A DNA stretch of 36,424 nt. It comes from Lentisphaerae bacterium GWF2_50_93. GTDB lineage: Bacteria > Verrucomicrobiota > Lentisphaeria > Victivallales > GWF2-50-93. The DNA lies in contig MHBI01000022.1 of NCBI GenBank assembly GCA_001804815.1, positions 1-36,424 on the forward strand, written 5' to 3'. The notes below the pieces were generated by a model. The model ran no database searches. It was not told where the DNA came from and worked only from the letters and a program-made list of their open reading frames with translations. Positions 7,594 to 16,087 of the stretch are shown piece by piece (the stretch's first letter is position 1; each line of letters begins with the position of its first letter). The position numbers and the translations under genes were made by a program.

Positions 7594-8149
7594 ATTAAGG
7601 CGGTTGTTTCTTCCGCGGAGAAGAGTTCTTGAAGATGATTTCATCGGACGCGCGGGGATTTCGATTTCCGTTCATCTTGGAAAAATAAGGGAAATAGAGG
7701 AGTGCGTGAACATCGCGGCGTTCTACCCGTCGGACGGGGAGCCGGATATCACAGGATTCCTGAAGGAACAAATAAAGAAAGGAAAGGGAGTTTGCTTCCC
7801 GAGAGCCAGGAGGCCTGAAAAATGCTATGAGATGGCCTTTATCACGGATTTAGGGAAGGATTTTGAAAGAGGGGATTTCAGGATCATGGAACCGCGGGAG
7901 GGGATTCCCTCAGTTCCAGCGGACGTCCTGAACAATATTTTATGGTTGGTTCCCGGAGTGGCTTTTGATTTCAACGGAGGCAGGCTCGGTCATGGAAAAG
8001 GAATTTTCGACCGGCTGCTCAAAGGCACCTCAGGGATTAAGATAGGAATTTGTTACGACTGGCAGATAGTAGACGCGGTGCCAGCCGGAGAAAACGACAT
8101 TAAAATGGATTTTATTGTCACTGAATCCGGATCCCGCGTATGTTCTTAA
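7577..8149 (+). CDS. 5-formyltetrahydrofolate cyclo-ligase
   Basis: A 190-residue member of the MTHFS/YgfA family, which converts 5-formyl-THF to 5,10-methenyl-THF using ATP. The diagnostic C-terminal motif appears as GGRLGHGKGIFDR (about residue 135), preceded by WLVPGVAFDFNG, both typical. The N-terminal basic LRRLFLPRRR corresponds to the ATP-binding Arg region. Translation probably starts at GTG 7577, inside the end of rarA, which implies translational coupling. It is followed 21 bases later by rny. Confidence 0.92.
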   Translation: MKEKDELRRLFLPRRRVLEDDFIGRAGISISVHLGKIREIEECVNIAAFYPSDGEPDITGFLKEQIKKGKGVCFPRARRPEKCYEMAFITDLGKDFERGDFRIMEPREGIPSVPADVLNNILWLVPGVAFDFNGGRLGHGKGIFDRLLKGTSGIKIGICYDWQIVDAVPAGENDIKMDFIVTESGSRVCS

Positions 8150-8170
8150 AACTGAAAGGATGGATGAAAA

Positions 8171-9760
8171 ATGGATGCATTAAGTAATTTTATCAAGGAA
8201 TTGATCGGCGTGCTTTCGAGTAAGTCGGTCATAGGGCTTCTTTCCGGCGTAGGTCTGGGTTTCCTGATCCACTGGCAGATAACGAAGCTGTTTGGACAGA
8301 ACGCCGCGACCGCCGCTGAAAAGGTGCGCGACGACGCCAAGAAGGAGGCCGACCATATCCTGCGCGAGGCGAAAGTCGCAGCAAAGGCCGAACTCATCAA
8401 GATAAAGGACGACTTCGAACTCGAAGCCAAGGAAAGAAGGCAGGAGCTGAGCGGCATCGAGAAAAGAATCTCCCAGAGGGAGGAGATACTCGAGAAGAAG
8501 GCCGACGTGCTGGAGGCGAAGATGGCCGGCGTGGAGAAGACCGAAAAGGAAGTCGAACTCGCCAGGGAACGCGTAACCACCAAGGAAGCAGACCTGAAAA
8601 AGGAGATATCCAAGCAGATCACAGAGCTCGAGCGCATAGCGGAGCTCAACAGGGATTCCGCAAAGGATATGCTTCTTGAAAAGATCAAGGGCGAAGTCCA
8701 GAATGAAACAGGGCATCTGATCCGCAGCCTTGTAGAAGAGGCGAAACAGAAGGCCGAGAAGGAATCGCAGAAGATCATGATATACGCGATGCAGAAATAT
8801 TCATCCGACTGCGCCTATGAACATACTACCGCCACCATCCCGCTCCCGAATGACGAGATGAAGGGGAGGATTATCGGACGCGACGGAAGGAATATCCGTG
8901 CGATCGAGGCCGTGGCCGGCGTCACATTGATGATCGACGACACGCCTGAAGCCGTTGTAATATCCTGTTTCGATCCTGTGAAGAAAGAGACGGCGAGACT
9001 GCTTCTCGAAAAACTTATTTCCGACGGGAGGATCCATCCGACACGCATCGAGGAACTCTTCAAGAAGTCTGAGAAGGAAGTGGAAGACGCTGTATTCTCC
9101 GCAGGAGAGGCGGCCGTGCTGGAAACCGGAGTCCAGGGAATCAACACGAACCTCATCAGGCTGATTGGAAGACTGAAATACAGGTTCAGCTACTCGCAGA
9201 ACGTCCTCAGGCACTCGGTTGAAACCTCATACTTCATGGGCATAATAGCCGCAGAACTCAGACTCGATGTCCAGAAGGCGAAGAGAGTTGGGCTTCTCCA
9301 TGACATCGGCAAGGCGATGGACCATGAAATCGAAGGTTCGCACGCCTCCATAGGCGCGGACATCCTCAGGAAGAACAACGAGGCGAAAGACGTCATCAAC
9401 GCTGTCGCCGCGCACCATGAGGAAGTTGAGAAGGAATCGCTCTACGCAGTCCTCGCCACCGTATGCGACGCACTCAGTGCTTCAAGGCCAGGCGCAAGGA
9501 GCGAAACCGCCGAACTCTATCTCAAGCGCCTTGACCAGCTCGAGAAAATCGCCTGCGAATTCAGCGGTGTCGAATCGTGCTATGCGCTTCAGGCGGGACG
9601 CGAAGTCCGCGTCGTCGCACAGCCTACCAAGATCAGCGATGCAGAGGCACAGGTTCTTGCCAGGGACATATGCCACCGCATAGAGAAGGAAATGAATTAT
9701 CCGGGGCAGATCAAGGTTACCGTGATCAGGGAAACCAGATCCGTGGATTATGCAAAATAA
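8171..9760 (+). CDS. rny: Ribonuclease Y
   Basis: A 529-residue membrane-bound endoribonuclease that initiates mRNA decay. An N-terminal membrane segment (about residues 10-35) is followed by a long Ala/Lys/Glu-rich coiled coil (about 40-205). Next come a KH RNA-binding domain with IIGRDGRNIRAIEA (about residue 235) and an HD domain with the metal-binding HDIGKAMDHE (about residue 376) and AAHHEE. All elements and the overall length match RNase Y. The ATG at 8171 follows aaaggatgg. The downstream ymdB gene is also a neighbour in Bacillus, where the two proteins act together. Confidence 0.97.
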   Translation: MDALSNFIKELIGVLSSKSVIGLLSGVGLGFLIHWQITKLFGQNAATAAEKVRDDAKKEADHILREAKVAAKAELIKIKDDFELEAKERRQELSGIEKRISQREEILEKKADVLEAKMAGVEKTEKEVELARERVTTKEADLKKEISKQITELERIAELNRDSAKDMLLEKIKGEVQNETGHLIRSLVEEAKQKAEKESQKIMIYAMQKYSSDCAYEHTTATIPLPNDEMKGRIIGRDGRNIRAIEAVAGVTLMIDDTPEAVVISCFDPVKKETARLLLEKLISDGRIHPTRIEELFKKSEKEVEDAVFSAGEAAVLETGVQGINTNLIRLIGRLKYRFSYSQNVLRHSVETSYFMGIIAAELRLDVQKAKRVGLLHDIGKAMDHEIEGSHASIGADILRKNNEAKDVINAVAAHHEEVEKESLYAVLATVCDALSASRPGARSETAELYLKRLDQLEKIACEFSGVESCYALQAGREVRVVAQPTKISDAEAQVLARDICHRIEKEMNYPGQIKVTVIRETRSVDYAK

Positions 9761-9806
9761 ATTTTGCGGACGCAAAATTTATAAATAGAAAGTCAAAAAC
9801 ATAAAA

Positions 9807-10592
9807 ATGAATCTACTTTTCATAGGCGATGTCGTGGGAAAAGGCGGAAGGCTCGCAGTCAGGGGCCTGGTACCTGAACTGCGCAAGAAGTACAACTGCA
9901 GCTTCACCATAGCCAATGTCGAAAACATAGCTGGCGGAGCCGGTATCAGCGCAAGCTGCCTTACCGACTTTGCCGGCGTAGTCGACGTCTACACTTCCGG
10001 CGACCACGTATGGGACCAGAAGGGATTCGAGGAGGAGATCAAACGCCTCGACAATTTCCTCCGGCCGGCCAACTACAATAAGAAGCAGCCAGGAAAAGGA
10101 TACGACGTCTTCAGGAATGCAGGGGGAGGAGAGATAGCCGTGATAAATCTCCTGGGCAAGGTTTTCATGAGGGAGAGCTCAAGCTGTCCTTTTGAAACCG
10201 TCGAGACGATCCTTGCGGCCATACCGCCGACAGTCAAGACCATTATCGTCGACATTCATGCAGAGGCCACGAGCGAAAAGGCCGCAATGGCGCATTTCCT
10301 CGACGGACGCGTGACCGCGGTAGTCGGTACGCATACCCATGTCCAGACCGCGGACGCGGTTGTCCTCCCGAAAGGGACGGCCTTCATTTCCGATGTCGGA
10401 ATGACCGGCTCGATCAATTCGATCCTCGGACGCGATATTGATGCTGTCCTCAAAAAGTTCACCAGCGGAATGCCCCATAAGCTGCCGGTGGTCGAAAAGG
10501 ATATCAGGCTTGATGCCGTCGTCATCTCATACGACATGAACACAGGACGCGCGTCGGAAATCAAGAATATTTCCGTAAAGGCCGGGTTTTAG
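9807..10592 (+). CDS. ymdB: YmdB-type metallophosphoesterase (TIGR00282 family)
   Basis: A 261-residue phosphoesterase of the YmdB family; the Bacillus homologue hydrolyses cyclic nucleotides and modulates RNase Y. Metal-site motifs are visible: LLFIGDVVGKGG at the start, ANVENIAGG (about residue 38), DIHAEATSEK (about 150) and VVGTHTHVQTAD (about 171). One departure is SGDHVWD, where most relatives have GNH, so a metal-ligand Asn is replaced by Asp. The gene follows rny by 46 bases on the same strand, which supports a shared function in RNA turnover or signalling. A strong terminator follows. Confidence 0.92.
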   Translation: MNLLFIGDVVGKGGRLAVRGLVPELRKKYNCSFTIANVENIAGGAGISASCLTDFAGVVDVYTSGDHVWDQKGFEEEIKRLDNFLRPANYNKKQPGKGYDVFRNAGGGEIAVINLLGKVFMRESSSCPFETVETILAAIPPTVKTIIVDIHAEATSEKAAMAHFLDGRVTAVVGTHTHVQTADAVVLPKGTAFISDVGMTGSINSILGRDIDAVLKKFTSGMPHKLPVVEKDIRLDAVVISYDMNTGRASEIKNISVKAGF

Positions 10593-10642
10593 CCACAGAC
10601 TTGCACTGACAAGGAAATGGAATGAGTTGAATTTTATGATCA

Positions 10643-10680
10643 AAATAGACCCCTTGTTTACCCTTGGGGTCTATTTGTTT
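10643..10680 (+). terminator. Strong intrinsic terminator after ymdB
   Basis: A perfect 11-bp stem (10643-10653 with 10666-10676, arm aaatagacccc), a 12-base loop and a T-rich tail (tatttgtttt). The stem is symmetric, so it may also stop minus-strand transcription from the right. Confidence 0.85.
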
Positions 10681-11041
10681 TAGCAAAAGACCATATGATA
10701 GCAGTTTTCTTGCGCATGCCGTGCATTTGCCACTTATGATTAAATCTTTCGATAAGAATTTTAATGTATTCTTCTGGAGTCCTGACGTTTACCACGGCTT
10801 CCTGAATAGCTTTCGCCTCTGCCTCGGCTTTTTCCTCTGAAAGATAAGCCTTGCCAAGTGAAACACATGTAATTTCAGTCACCGGGTCAATACAATAGGA
10901 ACCAAGCATCTTCCTTGCCGAATCGGTAAATACACAGTTTACAGGCTCAAACACAATCTTCTTTCCGGAAATCTTCCATGCAATCCGGTCTATTCTTCTG
11001 CAAACCTCTAGTTTGAAGATTAAATATCGGTATATCAGCTT
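10658..11041 (-). pseudogene. Unidentified ORF, possibly a frameshifted gene remnant
   Basis: The minus strand is open in this frame from 11041 to the stop at 10658, with a possible GTG start at 10954 (98 residues). The open frame extends 29 codons upstream of the GTG without a standard start codon. A second frame, open from about 11090 to 10947, reads plausibly (GRHFSYTIEVKADIPIF) and then appears to continue into the first frame near 11010 (KLEVCRRIDRIAWKI). That pattern suggests one gene broken by a frameshift. The 3' end runs into the ymdB terminator. No family is recognised and no ribosome-binding site is seen. Confidence 0.3.
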
Positions 11042-11094
11042 TTACTTCAATCGTGTAAGAAAAGTGTCTTCCATGGCGCCCTTGCTTTATCGGC

Positions 11095-11490
11095 TTAAAC
11101 CCAGCAGATCTTTATTTCCTTTTCGACTTCCTTGAATTCCTTGTCCCCAGTGATTACTTCAGCCTTGTGGAGTTTAGCCAGCGCTGCAGCCATGCAATCT
11201 GCATAAGACATCTTCTTAGTCGCCTTGAATTTTGCCGCCTCTCTTGCCAAATTCTTATCGACTTCAATAATATCTATTGGGAAAGTGTCTATAATCCTGT
11301 CTATATCTTCGGCCTTGGTCTGCCCGAACTCCCGCAGAACCGAATAATAGACTTCTCCGTAATTGACAGATGTCATCAGAAGATTGTTGTCCTTTTCCGC
11401 AGCAGATGATAAAAGCTCTTTGACTTTCTCATAAGCAGGCTCTCTCTCGAAATAGGCCATCAAGGCATGAGCATCTAAAACTTTTTTCAT
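11095..11490 (-). CDS. VapC-type PIN-domain toxin
   Basis: A 131-residue PIN-domain protein, predicted to be a metal-dependent ribonuclease toxin. Acidic active-site positions are visible: VLDAHAL at the start (Asp), a Glu in YGEVYYSVL, SYADCMAAALA (Asp, about residue 100) and TGDKEF (Asp). ATG 11490 is chosen because it lies one base after the antitoxin stop and follows gaaggaag. The ATG-like start at 11526 would overlap the antitoxin by more than 30 bases and adds only a basic, unconserved tail. Confidence 0.9.
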   Translation of the reverse strand: MKKVLDAHALMAYFEREPAYEKVKELLSSAAEKDNNLLMTSVNYGEVYYSVLREFGQTKAEDIDRIIDTFPIDIIEVDKNLAREAAKFKATKKMSYADCMAAALAKLHKAEVITGDKEFKEVEKEIKICWV

Positions 11491-11491
11491 T

Positions 11492-11728
11492 TTACCCTTC
11501 CTTCTGTCTTTCCTTGATCCTTTCATCGAGCAGCGCTTTTGTCAGCTTGCCTTTTGTAGGGAGAATACCGGCAAATTTATCAAAGTATGCGGCTGAAACA
11601 GGCCGAAGCATTATTGAATCACCCTTTTCCTCAACAAACAGCTTGGCGCCCTTCCTTATATTAAATTTCCTCCTTAACCCGACAGGGATAACTATCTGTC
11701 CCTTGCTTGTAACTAGCGCAGTAGTCAT
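11492..11728 (-). CDS. AbrB/SpoVT-type antitoxin of the PIN toxin
   Basis: A 78-residue protein with an N-terminal swapped-hairpin AbrB DNA-binding domain: TTALVTSKGQIVIPVGLRRK, then FNIRKGAKLFVEE. The C-terminal half (KLTKALLDERIKERQKEG) is the kind of helical tail that blocks a PIN toxin. Two ATGs (11734 and 11728) follow gaggag; 11728 has better spacing (9 bases against 3). Such antitoxins usually repress their own promoter, which fits the palindrome listed next. Confidence 0.9.
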   Translation of the reverse strand: MTTALVTSKGQIVIPVGLRRKFNIRKGAKLFVEEKGDSIMLRPVSAAYFDKFAGILPTKGKLTKALLDERIKERQKEG

Positions 11729-11752
11729 AATCATGTACTCCTCTTTTTTTAT

Positions 11753-11780
11753 ACCATACCATTATTTACATGTAAGTCAA
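11753..11780 (-). promoter_or_regulatory. Promoter of the AbrB/PIN pair with operator-like palindrome
   Basis: On the minus strand TTGACT (11780-11775), 16 bases, then TATGGT (11758-11753). A perfect palindrome, ttacatgtaa (11766-11775), sits between the boxes and touches the -35. A tandem ggtat pair overlaps the -10. This placement suits autorepression by the antitoxin. Confidence 0.5.
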
Positions 11781-11851
11781 ATTTCTTTTAGTATAACTTT
11801 AGTATTACAGTTGTACCGTATGGAACCTTAATAATTACTCAAGCAGTTTGT

Positions 11852-11881
11852 TTTAGCAGATCATTCTGCTAAATTTTCTTT
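11852..11881 (+). terminator. Terminator-like hairpin in the leader of the polyprenyl synthase gene
   Basis: A perfect 9-bp stem, tttagcaga/tctgctaaa, with loop tcat (11861-11864) and a T-rich tail (ttttctt). It ends less than 20 bases before ATG 11899. No plus-strand gene lies directly upstream that would need it, so it may be a leader attenuator or block stray transcripts. Confidence 0.5.
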
Positions 11882-11898
11882 AAAGGTTATTTTTACAT

Positions 11899-12972
11899 AT
11901 GCTAATACCAGAACTCCAGAAAATCGCAGGCAAGATCGACAAGATCATCCGGGAGGATGATTTTCCTGAACGGATACTGCCTGCATACCTTAGAGACTCC
12001 GTAAAGGATTATCCCTGCCGCGGGGGGAAACGCCTGCGGCCGGCTATAGTCGTGTGGTCGTGCGGTCTTCTCGGTGGAAGGCCAGAATCTGCGAAGTTCG
12101 CAGCCGCGGCTGCCGAGATCTACCACAACTGGACGCTTGTCCACGACGACATCATCGACAATGATGAAATGCGCCGCGGCAGGCCTTCGGCGCATTTTAT
12201 AATAAAAGAACTTGCAGAAAAAAAATACAGGATCAAGTATGAAGAGGCAGTGACGTTCGGGAAGAACTTTGCGATGCTCGCAGGCGACATCCAGCAGGGC
12301 TGGGCTTCGAACATGCTTTTGAAGTCGGTCAAAGCCGGAGTTTCCCCCGAACTTACGATATATATCAGCCGACGGCTGCACGAACTTGTGAACCGCGACC
12401 TGATAAGCGGGGAAGCACTCGACGTTGAAATGCCTTTGTTGAAACTCGACAGGCTGAGTCCGTCTGTAATCGAAAAGATGCTGGATCTCAAGACAGGCGC
12501 CCTGCTCCGCTACTGCGCTGAAACCGGCGCACTTATCGGACTTGGTTCTGCAAAGTCCGCGGATGACAGGCGCGTGAGGAAACTCGGTGAGTTCGCCTCT
12601 CTTTCAGGAATAGCATTCCAGCTCAAGGACGACTGGCTGGGAATCTTCGGGAACGAGGAGAGACTCGGGAAATCGATTGGTTCCGATCTCTCAGAAGGCA
12701 AGCCAACACTCCTGCTCTATCATACATGGAAGAATCTTGACAGTTCCGGAAGGAAAAGGCTTCTGTCCCTTCTTGGAAAGCCTTCGTATTCCGCAAAGGA
12801 AATGGAACTTGCCAGGAAGATGATCCGTGAAAGCGGCGCTGAACGGAAAGTTCTCAAGAGAGCTGAATTCCTTGCGTATTCCGCAAAAAACATACTTATG
12901 GACTTCCCCGACAACAAATACAGAAGGCTCCTGCTTGAGCTTGCAGATTTCCTTACTTCCAGGGACAAGTAG
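11899..12972 (+). CDS. Trans-isoprenyl (polyprenyl) diphosphate synthase
   Basis: A 357-residue synthase that extends allylic diphosphates with isopentenyl diphosphate. The first Asp-rich motif is HDDIIDNDEMRRGRP (about residue 80), the second is LKDDWLGIFG (about residue 246), and the basic GGKRLRP that binds diphosphate is at about residue 39. The second motif is the DDxxG form common in long-chain and GGPP-type enzymes. Chain length cannot be read safely. The product could serve quinones or lipid carriers. ATG 11899 follows aaagg. It is monocistronic and converges on the next gene across a shared terminator. Confidence 0.92.
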   Translation: MLIPELQKIAGKIDKIIREDDFPERILPAYLRDSVKDYPCRGGKRLRPAIVVWSCGLLGGRPESAKFAAAAAEIYHNWTLVHDDIIDNDEMRRGRPSAHFIIKELAEKKYRIKYEEAVTFGKNFAMLAGDIQQGWASNMLLKSVKAGVSPELTIYISRRLHELVNRDLISGEALDVEMPLLKLDRLSPSVIEKMLDLKTGALLRYCAETGALIGLGSAKSADDRRVRKLGEFASLSGIAFQLKDDWLGIFGNEERLGKSIGSDLSEGKPTLLLYHTWKNLDSSGRKRLLSLLGKPSYSAKEMELARKMIRESGAERKVLKRAEFLAYSAKNILMDFPDNKYRRLLLELADFLTSRDK

Positions 12973-13013
12973 CAGGAAGTTCGAAAGTGCCAGAGTTGGG
13001 GAGTTCTAAAGTA

Positions 13014-13050
13014 ATAAATATTCACTGGACCATGTCTAGTGAATATTTAT
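13014..13050. terminator. Bidirectional terminator between convergent genes
   Basis: A perfect 13-bp stem (13014-13026 and 13038-13050, arm ataaatattcact) with an 11-base loop. It lies exactly between the end of the polyprenyl synthase gene and the 3' end of the minus-strand gene. Its AT-rich ends give T-runs in both directions. Confidence 0.8.
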
Positions 13051-13051
13051 A

Positions 13052-14431
13052 TCAGTCCTTCTTCTCTACGGCGGTAGAAATGACCTGGTCCGCAAAGAGA
13101 TCGATCATTTTCTTGCTTTCGGCAATTGTCTTCAGGCATTTGTCGGCAGTACTGACGACTTCTTCTGGATTTATCCTGGCTGATATCTTAAGGACTTCGA
13201 GATAACTTGTCAGCATTGCCAGATGATCCTGTACAAGCTTGACAGTCTGTGCGGCCTTTTCAGGGAGGGAGCCGATGCTTCTTCTTGATTCCAGCACGAG
13301 TCCTATTCTGCCGCCGCATAGTTCCAGGAGCGGCGAAGCGAGGGCTGAAGGGGCCTTCTTGTCCGATGCCACGGCCACAAGGAGGAATCCATATATCTTC
13401 TTATTGTCGTGGAGGGGGACGTATCCCACAAAGTTAAGCCCTTCTCTTGCGATCCATTTTGCGAGCCTGTTCTTCTTGTCGAATGCCGCTTCGAGAAGTT
13501 CGTCCCAGAGGATTGTACCTTCTTCTGAAATCGCAGGCAGCCAGCAGGATACGACCTGGGCTGAAGGAGATGACTTGAATCCCCTGCTGGCAACTGGGAG
13601 GAATTTCTTCTTGTCGGAAGGATCTGTTATGACAATGCTGAGCACGTCAAGATTGACGGATCTCACGAGCATATGGATATAATCGACAATGTCAGCAATC
13701 TGCCAGCCGGGCTTGGAGAGGATTTCGCAGACATCTACATAAGCCTGTACCTGGTCCTTGTAGTTTTCGGCCTCGTTCTCGAGTATTTTCTGGAGCTCTT
13801 CAGGAACCTTTCCGGGTTCTCCGGCATTGTGCATTGCAGTCTTCTGGGACAAGACCGACTTCTGGGCAAAAGGTGATGCAACAGGATTAAGAGATATTTC
13901 CTTTATGGACGCCTCGGGATCAAGTTCCTGTGCTTCGCCAACCGGCGGCGTGAACGGAGAATGCTGGTGGTGCTGCTGGTATTCCTGCGGGCTTACAGGC
14001 TGTTGGGGCGGTCGTGCGGCCGGCGGAGGCATATAGTTCTGCTGATACTGGGGTGGCGGCGGCGGTGGCGGCGGCGGTGCATACTGCGGGGCTGGAGCTG
14101 CAGGCGGCTGCCTGGGTGGTTGACTGGCAACTGGAGCTGCCGCAGGTCTTTGAATAAGCTTCCCCTGGATAGGGGCCTGCTGTGTCTTCACACCCTGCTG
14201 TTGCTGCTGTCCCATCGCCTTGGCCTGCTGGTTCGGGGGAATATGCTGATAAGGAACGAAAACCGGCTTGCCTGTAAGGTTTTCCGGAAGCGGCTGAGTG
14301 GTCACAGGCATAGGAATAGGCTTCTGCTGCTGTGCTGCAGGCTGCTGTGTAAACGCAGCTTTTATTTGTGGTGGAATCTGCATGTTTGTGCGAGTTTTCA
14401 GCTTGAACGTCTTAGCTTGTGGCACTGCCAT
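13052..14431 (-). CDS. Gln/Pro-rich protein with C-terminal GAF-like domain
   Basis: A 459-residue protein in three parts. Residues 1-200 are low-complexity Gln, Pro and Ala with a run of nine prolines, which suggests a disordered arm. Residues of about 215-370 look like a GAF-type sensory fold (YVDVCEILSKPG, LDVLSIVITDP, FVGYVPLHDNKKIYGFLLV). Residues 370-459 are helical (LPEKAAQTVKLVQDHLAML), like a dimerisation helix. There is no kinase, cyclase or DNA-binding domain and no membrane segment. It lies 137 bases after ffh on the same strand and may be read with it. The start codon is preceded only by a weak aaagg. Confidence 0.7.
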   Translation of the reverse strand: MAVPQAKTFKLKTRTNMQIPPQIKAAFTQQPAAQQQKPIPMPVTTQPLPENLTGKPVFVPYQHIPPNQQAKAMGQQQQQGVKTQQAPIQGKLIQRPAAAPVASQPPRQPPAAPAPQYAPPPPPPPPPQYQQNYMPPPAARPPQQPVSPQEYQQHHQHSPFTPPVGEAQELDPEASIKEISLNPVASPFAQKSVLSQKTAMHNAGEPGKVPEELQKILENEAENYKDQVQAYVDVCEILSKPGWQIADIVDYIHMLVRSVNLDVLSIVITDPSDKKKFLPVASRGFKSSPSAQVVSCWLPAISEEGTILWDELLEAAFDKKNRLAKWIAREGLNFVGYVPLHDNKKIYGFLLVAVASDKKAPSALASPLLELCGGRIGLVLESRRSIGSLPEKAAQTVKLVQDHLAMLTSYLEVLKISARINPEEVVSTADKCLKTIAESKKMIDLFADQVISTAVEKKD

Positions 14432-14568
14432 AAAAAGAAACCTTTATTTTTTATTATACGGTTCAAAACCCGATGGATAAAAGGATTATCTGGAAAAACA
14501 TGAATCACAATTCATCCAACGTTCCAGAACAAAGTGAAAACTACACCTGATGGCATGAAATTGCAATA

Positions 14569-15963
14569 TTATTTTCTTCTCTTTTTCTTGACCGGTGTAA
14601 AATTGGATCCACGCCTCATTTTACCGGCAAGGGCGGAAGGTCCGCCCGTAAGGGGCGCCCCCGACATAAGCCTGTTCACCAGGCTTGTCTGCTTCAGGAA
14701 CTTCTGCATCATCGAGAACTGTTTTATGAGCTGTCCAACTTCCTCAAGGGATGTCCCGCTGCCCTTGGCGATCCTCTTCCTCCTGGAGAAGTCAATTATC
14801 TCGGGATTCTCCTTCTCCCGTTTCGTCATCGAGGATATGATGGCCTCCATATGCACAAAGGACTTGTCGTCGAAATCCGGAAGGTTTGCCAGCTGGCTTC
14901 CACCGGGAAGGAACTTGAGGACGGATTCAAGCCCGCCCATCTTCTTCATCTGCTTCAGCTGCTGGTGGAAATCATTGAAGTCGAAGGATTTTGATTTCAG
15001 CTTCTCCTGGAGCTTCGCGGCCTCCTCCTTGTCAATCTCCTCCGCGGCCTTCTCGACGAGCGAGACTATGTCGCCCATTCCAAGGATCCTGGAAGCCATT
15101 CGTTCAGGATGGAACACATCAAGATCACCGATCTTCTCGCCGACACCGACGTACTTGATCGGACAGCCTGTCACCTTCCTTATGGAAAGTGCGGCGCCAC
15201 CACGTGCATCACCGTCGAGCTTCGTGAGGATTACACCTGTAAGTGTCAGCGCCTTGTGGAAATGTTCAGCGACGGAAACGGCCTGCTGGCCCAGGGCGGC
15301 GTCCGCAACCAGTAGGATTTCCTTCGGGTTGACAGCCTGCTTGATCCTGACAAGTTCTGCAACCATGGCCTGATCTATCTGGAGGCGGCCTGCAGTATCG
15401 ATTACGACAACGTCGAGGGAATCTTTCTTTGCCTGCTCGACGGCATTCTTCGCAATAATCGGAACGTTGGGGTTGTTCCTGTCAGAGAAAACCTGTATTG
15501 AATTGTCCCTGCCGAGGAACTCGAGCTGGTCGATTGCGGCAGGCCTGTAGATGTCACCGGCGACAAGCAGTGTCTTCTTGTTGTCTTTCCTGAGGTTCAC
15601 TGCGAGTTTCGCACAAGTAGTGGTCTTTCCACCGCCGTGGAGGCCTACGACCATTATGACCGCCGGATATGAGCCGCCTGTGTCGAGAAGGGAAACCTCC
15701 TTGCCCATGAGGTCGATAAGCCTGTCATTGACTATCTTTACGAGCTGCTGTCCGGGTGTGACAGTCTTCAGGACTTCGATTCCGAGGCAGTCCTTCCTGA
15801 CTTCCTCTACAAACTCCTTTACTATATTGTAATTTACGTCCGCTTCGAGAAGCGCATCGCGGATCTGGTCCATCGCCTCCGAGATATTGGATTCGGTCAG
15901 GATGCCCTGCCCGCTTATCTTCCTGAATACCTGGTGCAGCTTATCTGTCAGATTTTCAAACAT
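14569..15963 (-). CDS. ffh: Signal recognition particle protein Ffh
   Basis: A 464-residue SRP GTPase that binds 4.5S RNA and signal peptides for co-translational membrane targeting. The N domain is followed by the G domain: G1 GLHGGGKTTTCAKLA (about residue 109), DTAGRLQIDQAM and TKLDGDARGGAALS. The Met-rich M domain runs from about residue 300 to the basic tail, with SGTSLEEVGQLIKQF and MMQKFLKQ. The G1 loop has Gly where most Ffh proteins have Ser (GxGGGKT rather than GxGSGKT). An aggag lies 11 bases before ATG 15963. It is divergent from ilvD. Confidence 0.97.
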   Translation of the reverse strand: MFENLTDKLHQVFRKISGQGILTESNISEAMDQIRDALLEADVNYNIVKEFVEEVRKDCLGIEVLKTVTPGQQLVKIVNDRLIDLMGKEVSLLDTGGSYPAVIMVVGLHGGGKTTTCAKLAVNLRKDNKKTLLVAGDIYRPAAIDQLEFLGRDNSIQVFSDRNNPNVPIIAKNAVEQAKKDSLDVVVIDTAGRLQIDQAMVAELVRIKQAVNPKEILLVADAALGQQAVSVAEHFHKALTLTGVILTKLDGDARGGAALSIRKVTGCPIKYVGVGEKIGDLDVFHPERMASRILGMGDIVSLVEKAAEEIDKEEAAKLQEKLKSKSFDFNDFHQQLKQMKKMGGLESVLKFLPGGSQLANLPDFDDKSFVHMEAIISSMTKREKENPEIIDFSRRKRIAKGSGTSLEEVGQLIKQFSMMQKFLKQTSLVNRLMSGAPLTGGPSALAGKMRRGSNFTPVKKKRRK

Positions 15964-15990
15964 AAAAAATAAAGCTCCTGAAATTACAAT

Positions 15991-16018
15991 TTGCGATTGC
16001 CCGTATTTGTGCTAATAT
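15991..16018 (+). promoter_or_regulatory. Weak candidate promoter for ilvD
   Basis: TTGCGA (15991-15996), 16 bases, TAATAT (16013-16018), each a four-of-six match to the consensus. It lies in the 124-bp divergent gap between ffh and ilvD. No leader-peptide or attenuator structure for branched-chain amino acids is visible. Confidence 0.3.
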
Positions 16019-16087
16019 GAAAGTCCGTAAAAAGCTGAACAGAATAATATGATTTCAGTATAAAATCAACTGGTCAAGGAGAAAAAA

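Noticed and set aside
14013..14210. Simple-sequence tract read as a tandem-repeat element
   Set aside because: It is the in-frame Pro/Gln-coding part of the GAF-like protein gene, not an independent repeat.
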